The notes below the pieces were generated by a model that was not told where the DNA came from, searched no databases, and saw only the letters and a list, made by a program, of their open reading frames with translations. From NCBI GenBank assembly GCA_963803245.1, contig CAWDLI010000015.1, positions 248,001 through 312,000 of the forward strand: a DNA stretch of 64,000 nucleotides, read 5' to 3'. The stretch's first letter is position 1; every line of letters starts with the position of its first letter. Source of the DNA: JACVRW01 sp963803245 (GTDB taxonomy: Bacteria; Actinomycetota; Thermoleophilia; Solirubrobacterales; Thermoleophilaceae). Of this stretch, positions 51,571-59,950 are shown piece by piece. The position numbers and the translations under genes were made by a program.

Positions 51571-52245
51571 TCACGAGTCGCGACGGTACTCGTCGTGAAG
51601 TCTCCACCACTGGTACGGCGCGGTCTGCGGGTAGCCCTCCGGCGAGTCCTCCCACTCCTCCTGGCGCCCGAGCGCCGTGAGGTCGAGATAGGCCCAGGTG
51701 CCGCCCATCGCCTCGTCGCCGCGGCTGTCGACGAAGTAGGTGCGGAAGACCTGGTCGTCCTCGTCGCGGATGAAGGCGTTGGTGCCGTGCCACTCGGCCA
51801 CGCCGAAGTCCGCGTCGAAGTCGTCGGTGAGGGTGTACCAGGGGATCTCCCAGCCCATACGCGCCTTCCAGCGCTCGATGTTCTCCTGCGGGGCGCGCGA
51901 GACGAACACGAGCGTGGTGTCCCGGGCGTTCAGATGGGCGAGGTGAGCCACCTGATCGGCGAGGAAGGAACAGCCGCCGCAGCCGTGCTCCGGCCAGCCC
52001 TCGACACCCGGCTCGTAGAAGAAGCGGTAGACGATCAGCTGCCGGCGCCTCTCGAACAGGTCGGGCAGGCCGGCCGGTCCGGCAGGGCCCTCGAAGCGGT
52101 ACTCCCTGTCCACGGCCATCCTCGGCATCCGGCGGCGCTCGGCGGCGAGCGCATCGCGGGCGCGGGTCAGCTCCTTCTCCTTCACAAGCATGGCCGCGTG
52201 AGCGGCCTCCCATTCCTGCGGCGACACGACTGGCGGGGTGTTCAT
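51571..52245 (-). CDS. DUF899 thioredoxin-fold protein
   Basis: A 224-residue thioredoxin-like protein. PPVVSPQEWEAAHAAMLVKEKELTRARD is the DUF899 opening, and GCGGCSFLADQVAHL holds the CxxC-like Cys pair (GCGGCS). WYTLTDDFDADFGVAEWHGTNAFIRDEDDQVFRTY follows. The ATG 52245 overlaps the ArsR stop as ATGA. Role unproven; family members are found with ArsR and AHSA1 genes. Confidence 0.88.
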   Translation of the reverse strand: MNTPPVVSPQEWEAAHAAMLVKEKELTRARDALAAERRRMPRMAVDREYRFEGPAGPAGLPDLFERRRQLIVYRFFYEPGVEGWPEHGCGGCSFLADQVAHLAHLNARDTTLVFVSRAPQENIERWKARMGWEIPWYTLTDDFDADFGVAEWHGTNAFIRDEDDQVFRTYFVDSRGDEAMGGTWAYLDLTALGRQEEWEDSPEGYPQTAPYQWWRLHDEYRRDS

Positions 52246-52556
52246 TGCGACCGTTCCTCCTTGAGGTATTCGTCGACGACGTCGAACAGGCGCCCCCATA
52301 CGGCGCGCTGGCGATCCATCCAGTCGGCGGCCTCGCTGAGCACGTTGGGCTCGAGCGAGAGCCGGTGCGTCCGGCCGTCCACGACGCGCGTGATCACGCC
52401 CGTCTCCTCCAGGACCTTCAGGTGCTTGGAAATCGCGGGCTTGGATACGCCGAACCCGCCGGTGGCGTCACCGACGGTGGCCGGACCCGCAGCCAGGCGC
52501 TCGACGATGCCGCGGCGGATCGGATGGGACAGAGCCTTGAACGGATCGTTAACCAC
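52242..52556 (-). CDS. ArsR-family transcriptional regulator
   Basis: A 104-residue winged-helix repressor: FKALSHPIRRGIVERLAAGPATVGDATGGF, then the recognition helix VSKPAISKHLKVLEETGVI and the wing VDGRTHRLSLEP. It has no ArsR metal-binding cysteines, so it is not a metal sensor; this is the AHSA1-linked subclass. GTG 52556 lies inside a GTTAAC palindrome and about 10 bp from a GATACT -10-like box, so the transcript is nearly leaderless and probably self-repressed. Confidence 0.92.
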   Translation of the reverse strand: MVNDPFKALSHPIRRGIVERLAAGPATVGDATGGFGVSKPAISKHLKVLEETGVITRVVDGRTHRLSLEPNVLSEAADWMDRQRAVWGRLFDVVDEYLKEERSQ

Positions 52557-52565
52557 TCAGTTAAC
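52548..52565. promoter_or_regulatory. probable ArsR operator overlapping the start codon
   Basis: GTTAAC (52548-52553) and GTTAAC (52560-52565), 6 bp apart and symmetric, spanning the GTG start of arsR. A -10-like GATACT (minus strand, 52571-52566) is next to it. Binding is inferred from symmetry and position. Confidence 0.55.
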
Positions 52566-52569
52566 AGTA

Positions 52570-53130
52570 TCAGAGCCAGCGATTGCTCTTGAACCGCAGC
52601 GCTCGCTCGATCGCCGCGGCGAGCGCGGCGATGCCGAGCACGAAGTTGGCCGCTCCCGGCAGCAGGAACGGGGGATCGCTCCCGATCAGGGCCAGCAGCT
52701 GGGGCACCTCGAAGATCAGCGCGACCACCAGCACGGTCCACGAGATCGCGCCGATCAGGCGGCTGAGGTCGGGACGTTCCCGCTCCAGTTGGAGCCTCCA
52801 GGCCTCAGCCGTCCCGTCCACGGGCGTCAGCGTGGTGGTCTCGCCGTCCACGACGAGGTCGATCTGCCGCATGCCGAGGAGGCTCATTGACGCCTCGATC
52901 GTGGCGCCCGGGCCCAGGTGGAAGGTCGCCGGCGACTTCTGCACCTCCACCTCCACCCCGTCGCGGTACAGGTGCAGCTTCTCGCCAAAGTCGAAGTAGT
53001 CCAGGTCGACGGACCAGATGTGCCCGTCGTGGCGCGCCTCGAACCTGCCGCGGGCCACGATGTCCCAGCCGCCGAGCGGCTCGAGGGAGCGTGATGCGGT
53101 CACGCGCGGTTTGTACCCGGGTCCCGCCAC
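52570..53130 (-). CDS. membrane protein of unknown function
   Basis: A 186-residue protein. The first ~120 residues form a soluble, beta-rich domain (GHIWSVDLDYFDFGEKLHLYRDGVEVEV); then two hydrophobic helices (LIGAISWTVLVVALIFEVPQLLALI and PGAANFVLGIAALAAAIERAL). Its end is 4 bp from the ArsR promoter region, so the two are likely separate units. No family recognised. Confidence 0.72.
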   Translation of the reverse strand: MAGPGYKPRVTASRSLEPLGGWDIVARGRFEARHDGHIWSVDLDYFDFGEKLHLYRDGVEVEVQKSPATFHLGPGATIEASMSLLGMRQIDLVVDGETTTLTPVDGTAEAWRLQLERERPDLSRLIGAISWTVLVVALIFEVPQLLALIGSDPPFLLPGAANFVLGIAALAAAIERALRFKSNRWL

Positions 53131-53165
53131 TTGACCGGGCCGTCCCGCGGCGCGAGGCTGTGCAC

Positions 53166-53957
53166 ATGGGCGACGCGCCCGGTGCTGCGACGTTCCAAAC
53201 TCCGGCGGAGGCCTACGACCGCCATGTCGGCCGCTACGGCCGTGAGCTCGCTCGAGCGCTCATCGTCGCCGCGGGCGTGCGCCCCGGCCGGCGAACCCTC
53301 GACGTGGGCTGCGGACCGGGTGCCCTGACCACCGAGCTCGTCGCCGTGGTCGGGCACGAGCGGGTGGCGGCGGTGGAGCCGTCGGTCCCGTTCGCGGAGG
53401 CGGCCCGGCAGCGGCTCCCGGGCGTGCGGGTCGAGCTCGCGGCGGCCGAGTCGCTGCCCTTCGACGACGACATGTTCCACCACGCCCTGGCCCAGCTGGT
53501 ACTCAACTTCATGGCCGATCCGCCGGCGGGGGTGCGGGAGATGCAGCGGGTCACGCACCACGGCGGCACGGTCGCCGCCGCGGTCTGGGACTACACCGGG
53601 GAGATGACGCTTCTGCGGAACTTCTGGGACGCGGCGCTGGCGCTCGATCCCTCCGCTGAGGACGAGGGACGGTCCATGCCGTTCTGCACCCCCGACGAGC
53701 TCGGTGACCTGTGGTCGGCGACCGGCCTGGCTGACGTGAACGTGGTCCCGGCGGTCGTGACGGCGGGGTACGACGGCTTCGAGGACCTCTGGGCGCCGCT
53801 GGAGATCGGCGTGGGGCCCGCGGGGGCCCACGCGGTCGCGCTCGAGCCCGAGCAGCGGGCGGCCCTGAAGGAGGAGTTCCGGGGCCGGCTCGGCGTGGGC
53901 GACGATCCGTTCCGGCTCAGCGCCCGGGCGTGGATCGCCACGGGCCGGGTGGTCTGA
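53166..53957 (+). CDS. class I SAM-dependent methyltransferase
   Basis: A 263-residue methyltransferase. Motif I LDVGCGPGALTTELVAV near residue 45, VEPSVPFAEAARQRLPGVRVELAAAESLPFDDDMFHHALAQLVLNFM covers motifs II and III. UbiE/Methyltransf_11-type. ATG 53166 is preferred; a GTG two codons before is possible. The hydrolase start overlaps its end by 28 bp. Substrate unknown. Confidence 0.9.
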   Translation: MGDAPGAATFQTPAEAYDRHVGRYGRELARALIVAAGVRPGRRTLDVGCGPGALTTELVAVVGHERVAAVEPSVPFAEAARQRLPGVRVELAAAESLPFDDDMFHHALAQLVLNFMADPPAGVREMQRVTHHGGTVAAAVWDYTGEMTLLRNFWDAALALDPSAEDEGRSMPFCTPDELGDLWSATGLADVNVVPAVVTAGYDGFEDLWAPLEIGVGPAGAHAVALEPEQRAALKEEFRGRLGVGDDPFRLSARAWIATGRVV

Positions 53958-54646
53958 AGGTCTCCACGTTCTGTCTCATCCATGGCGCCTGGCACGACAG
54001 CTCGTGCTGGGAGGCGATGGTGCCGAAGCTCCGGGAGCGCGGCCACGAGGCGGTGACGCCCGACCTGCCGCTCCACGATCCGGAGGCGGGATTCGAGGAA
54101 CGCGCGCGCCCGGCCATCGATGTGCTCGGTGGCGTGGCCGACCCCGTGGTCGTGGTCGGCCACTCGATGGCGTCGGCCTACGCGGCGCTGGTGGCGGTGG
54201 CGCGTCCGGGATCGCTGCTCGTGCACCTGTGCCCCAGGCTCGGGGGCTTCGCGGAGCCGCCGGGCGCCCCGAGGAGGTTCCGGGAGGGCTTCCCGTTCCC
54301 GCCCGACCGCCCGGACGGAATGAGCGTCTGGGATCCCGAGGCGGCCATCGCCGCCATGTACGTGCGCCTGCCCCCGGAGACGGCCCGGGCGCTTGCGTGG
54401 AAGCTGCGCCCGATGTCCCAGCCGCCCGATGACTACCCGCTCCCCCGCCCGCCCGACAATCCGACGGTCCTGATCTACGCGGCCGAGGACGAGGCCTTCG
54501 AGCCGGACTGGCACCGCTTCATGGCGCGCGAGCTGCTGGGCATCGAGGCGATCGAGATCCCGGGCGGCCACTTTCCGATGGCCGAGGACCCTGATGCGCT
54601 CGCCGACCTGCTCGATCGCGTGGCCAGGCGAGCCAGTGAGGCATAA
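53930..54646 (+). CDS. alpha/beta-hydrolase
   Basis: A 238-residue hydrolase. Oxyanion region CLIHGAWHDSSCWE, nucleophile in VVGHSMASAYAALVA, acid in IYAAEDEAFEPDW, catalytic His in GGHFPMAEDP. The HGAWH pattern is typical of the salicylate/hydroxynitrile-type esterases of this superfamily. The only in-frame start before the conserved strand is GTG 53930, giving a 28-bp overlap with the methyltransferase, so the two are coupled. Confidence 0.85.
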   Translation: MDRHGPGGLKVSTFCLIHGAWHDSSCWEAMVPKLRERGHEAVTPDLPLHDPEAGFEERARPAIDVLGGVADPVVVVGHSMASAYAALVAVARPGSLLVHLCPRLGGFAEPPGAPRRFREGFPFPPDRPDGMSVWDPEAAIAAMYVRLPPETARALAWKLRPMSQPPDDYPLPRPPDNPTVLIYAAEDEAFEPDWHRFMARELLGIEAIEIPGGHFPMAEDPDALADLLDRVARRASEA

Positions 54647-54658
54647 GACTCCCGGACC

Positions 54659-55093
54659 GTGAGCCCCGCCACGCCCGTGTTCCGAGCGCCGATGCGGGCG
54701 CGGGACCGCGACGCTCCGGCCGGCGCCGGAGCGGAGCACGGCGTCGAGCACGGCCTCGTGGGCATCGGCGACGCTCACGGCGAGAAGGCAGGCCGGATGC
54801 TCCAGAGGTTTGCCGAGCTTCCCGACGACACGTTCGTCTGGACGCGCGGAGAGAGCGCCTACTTCCTCGGCCGGATCGCCGGCCCGTGGCGCTACGACGA
54901 CTCCCCCGCCGCGCACGAGGTGGGCATCCACCACGTCCGCCCGGCGCTCTGGTTGGCCCGCCCGTTCGGCGAGCACGAGGTACCGGGGGCGGTGGCCGAC
55001 ACCTTCGCGCGCGGTGGCCGGAACCTGCAGCGCATCCACGGCGAGTCCGTGGAGGCTCGGACCGCGGACCTCTGGGAGGAGCTCAGCTCTTGA
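54659..55093 (+). CDS. EVE/PUA-like single-domain protein
   Basis: A 144-residue protein. From residue ~50 it reads LQRFAELPDDTFVWTRGESAYFLGRIAGPWRYDD, HVRPALWLARPFGEHEVPGAVADTFARGGRNLQRIH, the pattern of EVE-like domains found in front of McrB-type or HTH proteins. The first ~25 residues (Ala/Gly/Arg rich) may be out of place and hint at a wrong start or damaged 5' end. It overlaps the convergent DUF2237 gene by 11 bp. EVE-like domains bind modified bases; that is not proven here. Confidence 0.6.
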   Translation: MSPATPVFRAPMRARDRDAPAGAGAEHGVEHGLVGIGDAHGEKAGRMLQRFAELPDDTFVWTRGESAYFLGRIAGPWRYDDSPAAHEVGIHHVRPALWLARPFGEHEVPGAVADTFARGGRNLQRIHGESVEARTADLWEELSS

Positions 55094-55475
55094 AGGGCTC
55101 GGCGTCCTCCGGGACGTCGACCGCGTGCTGTTCGAGCGCCTCGAGGGGCACGATCTCAAGAGCGCGCTCGTGGGTGGACGCCAGCACGACGTAGGCCGCC
55201 GCGCCGTCCTCGTGGGCCCGCAGCCAGTTCGCCGCGGTCACGCACCAGCGGTCACCAGGCACGAGCCCGGGGAAGCCGTAGTGCGGCATCGGGGTGCTGA
55301 GGTCGTTGCCGATGGAGCGCTGGTGCTCGAGGAACTCGGCGGTGACCACCGCGCAGATGGTGTGGCTGCCGCGATCGTCGGAACCGGTTCGGCAGCACCC
55401 GTCCCGGTAGAAGCCGGTCACGGGGTCCATGCCGCAGGGCTGAAGCTCCTCGCCCAAGACACTGCGATCGTCCAC
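55083..55475 (-). CDS. DUF2237-family protein
   Basis: A 130-residue protein. LGEELQPCGMDPVTGFYRDGCCRTGSDDRGSHTICAVVTAEFLEHQRSIGNDLSTP, PGLVPGDRWCVTAANWLRA and VVLASTHERALEIVPLEALEQHAVD form the complete DUF2237 pattern, with the conserved Cys residues in CGMDP, GCC and WC. GTG 55475 is the start nearest the conserved region. It is divergent from the PolX gene with 18 bp between starts. Function unknown. Confidence 0.9.
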   Translation of the reverse strand: MDDRSVLGEELQPCGMDPVTGFYRDGCCRTGSDDRGSHTICAVVTAEFLEHQRSIGNDLSTPMPHYGFPGLVPGDRWCVTAANWLRAHEDGAAAYVVLASTHERALEIVPLEALEQHAVDVPEDAEPFKS

Positions 55476-55493
55476 CGCGCCATTATCGCGCCG

Positions 55494-57125
55494 ATGACCA
55501 ATGCCGAGATCGCCGACCGCCTCGAAGCGTTCGCGTCGCTGCTCGAGCTCGGCGACGCCAACCCGTACACGGCTCGCGCCTACCGGCGCGCCGCCGAGAC
55601 GATCCGCGGGTCGGCCGCCTCCGTGGACGAGCTGGTGCGGTCCGGGCGCGTGCGCTCGCTGCGAGGGATCGGGCGCTCGATCGAGACGAAGCTGCGGGAG
55701 CTGGTCGAGACGGGCCAGATCGCCGAGCTCGCGGAGCTGGAGCGCGAGCTGTCGCCCGACATGGTGGGCCTGGGCCGCTACCTCGGCCTTGGGGCCAAGC
55801 GCTCGGTGGAGATCGCGCGGGCGCTCGACGTCCGCACCGCCGACGAGCTGCGCGCGGCAGCCCGTGCCGGTCAGCTGCGCAGCGTGCCGGGAATCGGGCC
55901 GAAGAGGGAGGCGCAGCTGCTCGAGGCGCTTTCCCGCGAGGGCGAGCCGCGACCGCGGCCTGGACTCACCATCAAGCCCGCGTGGGAGCTCGTCGGAGGC
56001 GTCGCCGCCGCCCTGGACGGCGCGGTGGCCGGCGACGTGCGGCGCTGGCGCGACTCCAGCGAGGCGCTGACGGTGGTCTGTTCTGCTTCCGATCCGGACC
56101 CCGTGCTGGCTCGCTTCGCCGCGCTGCCTCAGATCGTGGCGGTGGTGGAGCAGAGCGAGCGGGGTGCGGTGGGCGTCACGGTCGAAGGGGTGCCGCTGGA
56201 GATCGTCGTGCCCGAGCCGGAGCGATTCGGGACCGACTTCGTGCGCGCGACGGGGGCGCCCGCGTATGTGGAGGCGCTGGAGCCACTGCCGGACGCGCCG
56301 GATGAGGAGGCGGTCTACCGCGCTCTCGACATCCCTTGGCTGCCGCCGGAGCTGCGCGAGGAGCCGTTCCGCGGCGAGCCGCCGGCACTCGTCGAACTGG
56401 CCGACATCCGCGGCGACCTGCACATGCACACCACGTGGTCCGACGGCCGGGCGAGCGTCCTGGAGATGGGCCGCGCCGGGCTGGCCCGCGGCTACGAGTA
56501 CATCGCGATCTGCGACCACACGCCCGCGGTGGGCGCCGTGCCTGGACTGACGCCCGACGACGTGCGCCGCCAGGGCGAGGAGATCGCGGCGGCGAACGAG
56601 GTTCTGGCGCCCTTCCGCGTCCTGCGCGGGATCGAGTGCGACATCCTGCCCGACGGCGGCCTCGATCTCCCCGACGACGTGCTCGCGGAGCTCGACTGGG
56701 TCCAGGCCAGCGTGCACGGCGGGCAGCGAATGCCGCGAGGGGAGATGACGAAGCGCGTGGAGGCGGCGTTGCGCAACCCGCACGTGAGCTGCCTCAGCCA
56801 TCCGAAGGGCCGGATCATCAACCGGCGGCCGGAGAACGCGCTTGACCTGGAGCGCGTCTACGAGGTGGCGCTCGAAGAAGGGGTGGCGCTGGAGGTCAAC
56901 GGCCTGCCGGACCGGCTCGACCTTCGGGGCGAGCACGTCCGTGACGCGCTGAAGGCCGGCGTGGAGATCGTCTGCTCGACGGACACGCACTCGGAGCGCG
57001 GGCTGGAGAACATGCTGCTGTCGGTGATGACGGCGCGGCGGGGCTGGGCCACGGCCGATCAGGTGGTGAATACGCGACGATGGTCGGATGGCCTACGACC
57101 AGGATCTCGCAAATCGCATCCGTGA
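55494..57125 (+). CDS. polX: PolX-like protein with degenerate polymerase site and PHP phosphoesterase domain
   Basis: A 543-residue protein. The N-terminal 8-kDa-like and helix-hairpin-helix parts are seen (NPYTARAYRRAAETIRG, VRSLRGIGRSIETKL, LRSVPGIGPKREAQL). The palm region AVAGDVRRWRDSSEALTVVCSASDP replaces the usual GSYRR...GDIDLLV, so the metal-binding Asp pair is missing. The PHP domain is intact: DLHMHTTWSDG, AICDHTPAVG, RGIECDILPDG, ASVHGGQR, LSHPKGRIINRR, STDTHSERGLENM. The C-terminus overlaps TfoX by 38 bp. It is likely a 3'-exonuclease/phosphatase rather than a polymerase. Confidence 0.85.
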   Translation: MTNAEIADRLEAFASLLELGDANPYTARAYRRAAETIRGSAASVDELVRSGRVRSLRGIGRSIETKLRELVETGQIAELAELERELSPDMVGLGRYLGLGAKRSVEIARALDVRTADELRAAARAGQLRSVPGIGPKREAQLLEALSREGEPRPRPGLTIKPAWELVGGVAAALDGAVAGDVRRWRDSSEALTVVCSASDPDPVLARFAALPQIVAVVEQSERGAVGVTVEGVPLEIVVPEPERFGTDFVRATGAPAYVEALEPLPDAPDEEAVYRALDIPWLPPELREEPFRGEPPALVELADIRGDLHMHTTWSDGRASVLEMGRAGLARGYEYIAICDHTPAVGAVPGLTPDDVRRQGEEIAAANEVLAPFRVLRGIECDILPDGGLDLPDDVLAELDWVQASVHGGQRMPRGEMTKRVEAALRNPHVSCLSHPKGRIINRRPENALDLERVYEVALEEGVALEVNGLPDRLDLRGEHVRDALKAGVEIVCSTDTHSERGLENMLLSVMTARRGWATADQVVNTRRWSDGLRPGSRKSHP

Positions 57126-57423
57126 GCTGATCGCAGGCGACTCGAACGTGACCGAGAAGACGATGTTCGGGGGCCTCGCGTTCCTCGTTGCCGGAAACAT
57201 GGCGGTCGCGGCCAGCGGTCAGGGCGGCCTGATAGTGCGCGTCGACCCCGAGGCCACTGACACCCTCGTCGCCAAGCCCCACGCGCGGCCATTCGAGATG
57301 CGCGGGCGGGCGATGCGGGGTTGGCTACGAGTCGAACCCGAGGGCGTGCGAAGCAAGCGCCAGCTCGACCCCTGGGTGAGGCGTGGCGTGGCGTACGCGA
57401 GCTCGCTTCCGCCGAAAGGCTGA
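57088..57423 (+). CDS. TfoX/Sxy N-terminal-domain protein
   Basis: A 111-residue protein. IRELIAGDSNVTEKTMFGGLAFLVAGNMAVAAS is the conserved TfoX-N core (KxMFGG), followed by LIVRVDPEATDTLVAKPHARPFEMRGRAMRGWLRVEP. In Gammaproteobacteria TfoX activates competence, but single-domain actinobacterial copies have unknown roles. It starts within the 3' end of polX. Confidence 0.9.
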   Translation: MAYDQDLANRIRELIAGDSNVTEKTMFGGLAFLVAGNMAVAASGQGGLIVRVDPEATDTLVAKPHARPFEMRGRAMRGWLRVEPEGVRSKRQLDPWVRRGVAYASSLPPKG

Positions 57424-57476
57424 ACGCCGCGCCGCAGTTGCGCCGCGCAGCGCACGCTATCCCAGGTTCGAGGCGG

Positions 57477-58355
57477 TCAGTCATCCAGGATCGTCAGGTC
57501 GAGCTCGCGCAGGCGCGCGGGGTCGGCGAGCCAGTCCATCTCGACGATCCTGCCGCCCTTGACGGTGAAGGCCCCCACCGAGAAGGGCTGGCCGTCCCGC
57601 ATGGTGACCATTCCCACCGCGCCGTTGACGAGCGCCGGCTTCATGACGAGCTCCAGCTGCGAATAGAACTTCGCCTGGCCGGCGACCGCTTCCGCCCCCC
57701 GGACCTCTCGCGATCTGCCTGGGCCGAAGTCGGCCCTGAGGACGACGTCCGGGTCGAGAACTGCGACCAGTCGGTCGAAGTCCCCCTCGCGCGAGGCAGC
57801 GAGGAAGGCGTCGACGACCTCGCGCTGAGCGTCCACGTCGACGTCGGGGACGGTGTTCTCAGCCCGCACGCGGCGGCGGGCGCGGCTCGCCAGCTGGCGG
57901 GCCGCCTCGGGGGAGCGGTCGACGATCGGCGCGATCTCGTCGAAGGGCACGGCGAAGATGTCGTGGAGCACGAATGCGAGCCGCTCCTGGGGGCTCAGCG
58001 TCTCGAGCACCACGAGCAGCGCGAGACCCACCGAGTCGGCCAGCAGCGCCTCGTGCTCGGGGTCCGTGCCGTCGGCGCGGTCGATGATCGGCTCCGGCAG
58101 GTGCACCGCGTCGAGCGGCTCCTCACCTCGCGTCCGGCGTGAGCGCAGCGTGTTCAGCGACACGCGCCCGACCACCGTCGTCAGCCACGCGCCGAGGTTC
58201 TCGATCTCGTCGGCGTCCGAGCGATTGAGCCGCAGCCAGGCCTCCTGTACGGCGTCGTCGGCCTCGCTCACCGAGCCCAGCATCCGGTAGGCCACCGCCC
58301 GCAGGCGGCCTCGGTGCTCCTCGAATCGCTCCGCCAGCCAGTCGCGCTCATCCAT
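57477..58355 (-). CDS. SigJ/ECF41-type sigma factor with C-terminal SnoaL-like domain
   Basis: A 292-residue sigma factor. Region 2: YRMLGSVSEADDAVQEAWLRL; region 4: LSPQERLAFVLHDIFAVPFDEIAPIVDRSPEAARQLASRARRR. The C-terminal ~110 residues form a SnoaL-like domain (VDAFLAASREGDFDRLVAVLDPDVVLRADFG) ending in KGGRIVEMDWLADPARLREL, which matches the regulatory tail of the ECF41 group. It is divergent from an epimerase, the known ECF41-COE arrangement. Confidence 0.9.
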   Translation of the reverse strand: MDERDWLAERFEEHRGRLRAVAYRMLGSVSEADDAVQEAWLRLNRSDADEIENLGAWLTTVVGRVSLNTLRSRRTRGEEPLDAVHLPEPIIDRADGTDPEHEALLADSVGLALLVVLETLSPQERLAFVLHDIFAVPFDEIAPIVDRSPEAARQLASRARRRVRAENTVPDVDVDAQREVVDAFLAASREGDFDRLVAVLDPDVVLRADFGPGRSREVRGAEAVAGQAKFYSQLELVMKPALVNGAVGMVTMRDGQPFSVGAFTVKGGRIVEMDWLADPARLRELDLTILDD

Positions 58356-58438
58356 CGGTCACATTCCTCCTCTGCTTCGGGTCATACCCAATAGACCCCC
58401 GAAACCCCGCCTGTGTGACGGCGGGAAAGGAGAAAGCA

Positions 58439-59413
58439 ATGCGAGTCTTCGTCGCAGGAGCAAGCGGCGCGATCGGAACCCGGCTCGTGCCCCAGCTGAT
58501 CGACCGCGGCCACGAGGTGGTCGGCACGTCCACGTCGCCCGAGAGGGCTGAACGTGTACGCGCTCAGGGCGCGGAGGCGATCGTGCTCGACCTGCTCGAG
58601 CCCGCCGCCGTGCGCAAGGCCGTCCTCGAGGCTCGGCCCGACGCGATCGTCCACGAGGCGACCGGCCTCGCCAACGTGAAGTTCTCCCGGAACATGGATC
58701 GCGCCTTCGAGCAGACCAACCGGTTGCGGACCGAGGGCATCGACACGCTCCTGGCCGCCGCCCGCGAGGCCGAGGTGAGCCGGTTCGTCGCCCAGAGCTT
58801 CGCCACCATGCGGCACGTGCGTGAGGGCGGGATGGTCAAGACCGAGGACGACCCGCTCGACCCCACCCCGCCGGCGGCGATGCGCGAGGGGCAGGCCGCC
58901 ATGCGCTACCTCGACGAGACGGTCCCGGCCGCCGGCGGCGTGGTGCTGCGGTACGGCGTCTTCTACGGCGCGGACAACGACGGGCTGATCGAGCCCGTGC
59001 GCAAGCGCCAGTTCCCGATCGTGGGGGACGGCGGAGGCGTGTCCTCGTGGATCCACCTCGACGACGCCGCCGCGGGGACCGTGCTGGCCGTCGAGCACGA
59101 CGTGACCGGCATCTACAACATCGTGGACGACGAGCCCGCTCCGACACGCGAGTGGCTGCCGGTGCTCGCGGAAGCCCTCGGCGCCAAGCCGCCCCGCCAC
59201 TTCCCCGTCTGGCTCGCGCGCCTGTTCGGCGGCGAGATCGCGGTGATGATGGGAACCGAGTCCCGCGGCGTGTCCAACGCGAAGGCCAAGCGTGAGCTCG
59301 GGTGGACGCCGCGCCACCCCAGCTGGCGAGAGGGCTTCGCGGCTGTCTACCGGTCAACCACGCCGGCGACGGACGCCAAGCCCAGCCAACCGCGGGAGCA
59401 AGTCGCTCACTGA
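58439..59413 (+). CDS. NAD(P)-dependent epimerase/dehydratase (extended SDR)
   Basis: A 324-residue SDR protein. NAD motif VFVAGASGAIGTRLVPQLIDRGH, SFATMRHVREGG, VLRYGVFYGADNDG (YxxxN-type catalytic region), YNIVDDEPAPTREWLPVLAEALG. ATG 58439 is chosen because AAAGGAGAAAGCA precedes it; a GTG 24 bp upstream is rejected. It is the usual partner of ECF41 sigma factors. A 13-bp perfect hairpin closes the gene. Confidence 0.9.
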   Translation: MRVFVAGASGAIGTRLVPQLIDRGHEVVGTSTSPERAERVRAQGAEAIVLDLLEPAAVRKAVLEARPDAIVHEATGLANVKFSRNMDRAFEQTNRLRTEGIDTLLAAAREAEVSRFVAQSFATMRHVREGGMVKTEDDPLDPTPPAAMREGQAAMRYLDETVPAAGGVVLRYGVFYGADNDGLIEPVRKRQFPIVGDGGGVSSWIHLDDAAAGTVLAVEHDVTGIYNIVDDEPAPTREWLPVLAEALGAKPPRHFPVWLARLFGGEIAVMMGTESRGVSNAKAKRELGWTPRHPSWREGFAAVYRSTTPATDAKPSQPREQVAH

Positions 59414-59424
59414 CAGTCCGCAGC

Positions 59425-59455
59425 ACGCATCCGCCCGCCAGACGGGCGGATGCGT
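59425..59455 (+). terminator. terminator-like perfect hairpin
   Basis: ACGCATCCGCCCG (59425-59437) and its exact complement CGGGCGGATGCGT (59443-59455) with a 5-nt CCAGA loop, 12 bp after the epimerase stop. No U-tract follows, as is common in high-GC actinobacteria. Confidence 0.65.
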
Positions 59456-59537
59456 TCGCGGGGATTCACGGGATGCGCCCGCTTCCTCCCGAACACCGAA
59501 CGGGTGCGCCCAGGTAGGCTGACGGCGCGCGGGACAC

Positions 59538-59918
59538 ATGGCGGTCGACCTCGTCATCGACATCGAGAACACCCCCGGGGCGCTGGCGACGGTGGCGGCC
59601 GCGATAAGCGATGCCGGCGTGAACATCGCGGCGGCAACATGCGTCGGGCCAGGCGACCGCGCCGAGGTCCACATCCTCGTCCCGCACGCCGAGGCTGCGA
59701 GGCACGCGTTGGCGATCTCCCATGTCGCTGTCAGCCGCGAGCGCGAAGTAGTCGTGGTCAATGTCGAGGACCGCCCCGGCGTGCTGGCAGACCTGACCCG
59801 CAAGATTTCCCGGGCCGGGGTCAACATCGATCTCGTCTATGTGGCCACCCAAAATCGCGTGGTCTTCGGAGCAGCCGACCTGGCTGCTCTCCAAGCCGCG
59901 GTTGACGCTGCGACCTGA
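59538..59918 (+). CDS. tandem ACT-domain protein
   Basis: A 126-residue protein with two ACT motifs: LVIDIENTPGALATVAAAISDAGVNIAAATC and VVVNVEDRPGVLADLTRKISRAGVNIDLVYVAT. Each has the conserved G-V-N/I turn that binds amino acids or nucleotides between paired subunits. No enzyme domain is attached, so it is a free-standing regulator or sensor. It lies between an epimerase and a nitrilase; no coupling is evident. Confidence 0.88.
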   Translation: MAVDLVIDIENTPGALATVAAAISDAGVNIAAATCVGPGDRAEVHILVPHAEAARHALAISHVAVSREREVVVVNVEDRPGVLADLTRKISRAGVNIDLVYVATQNRVVFGAADLAALQAAVDAAT

Positions 59919-59950
59919 CGGCTGTTTCGCGGCGTTAGAGTCGCGGAGCC

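Noticed and set aside
55083..56990. Long minus-strand open frame (635 codons)
   Set aside because: Only its last 130 residues (DUF2237) are real; the rest is antisense of polX.
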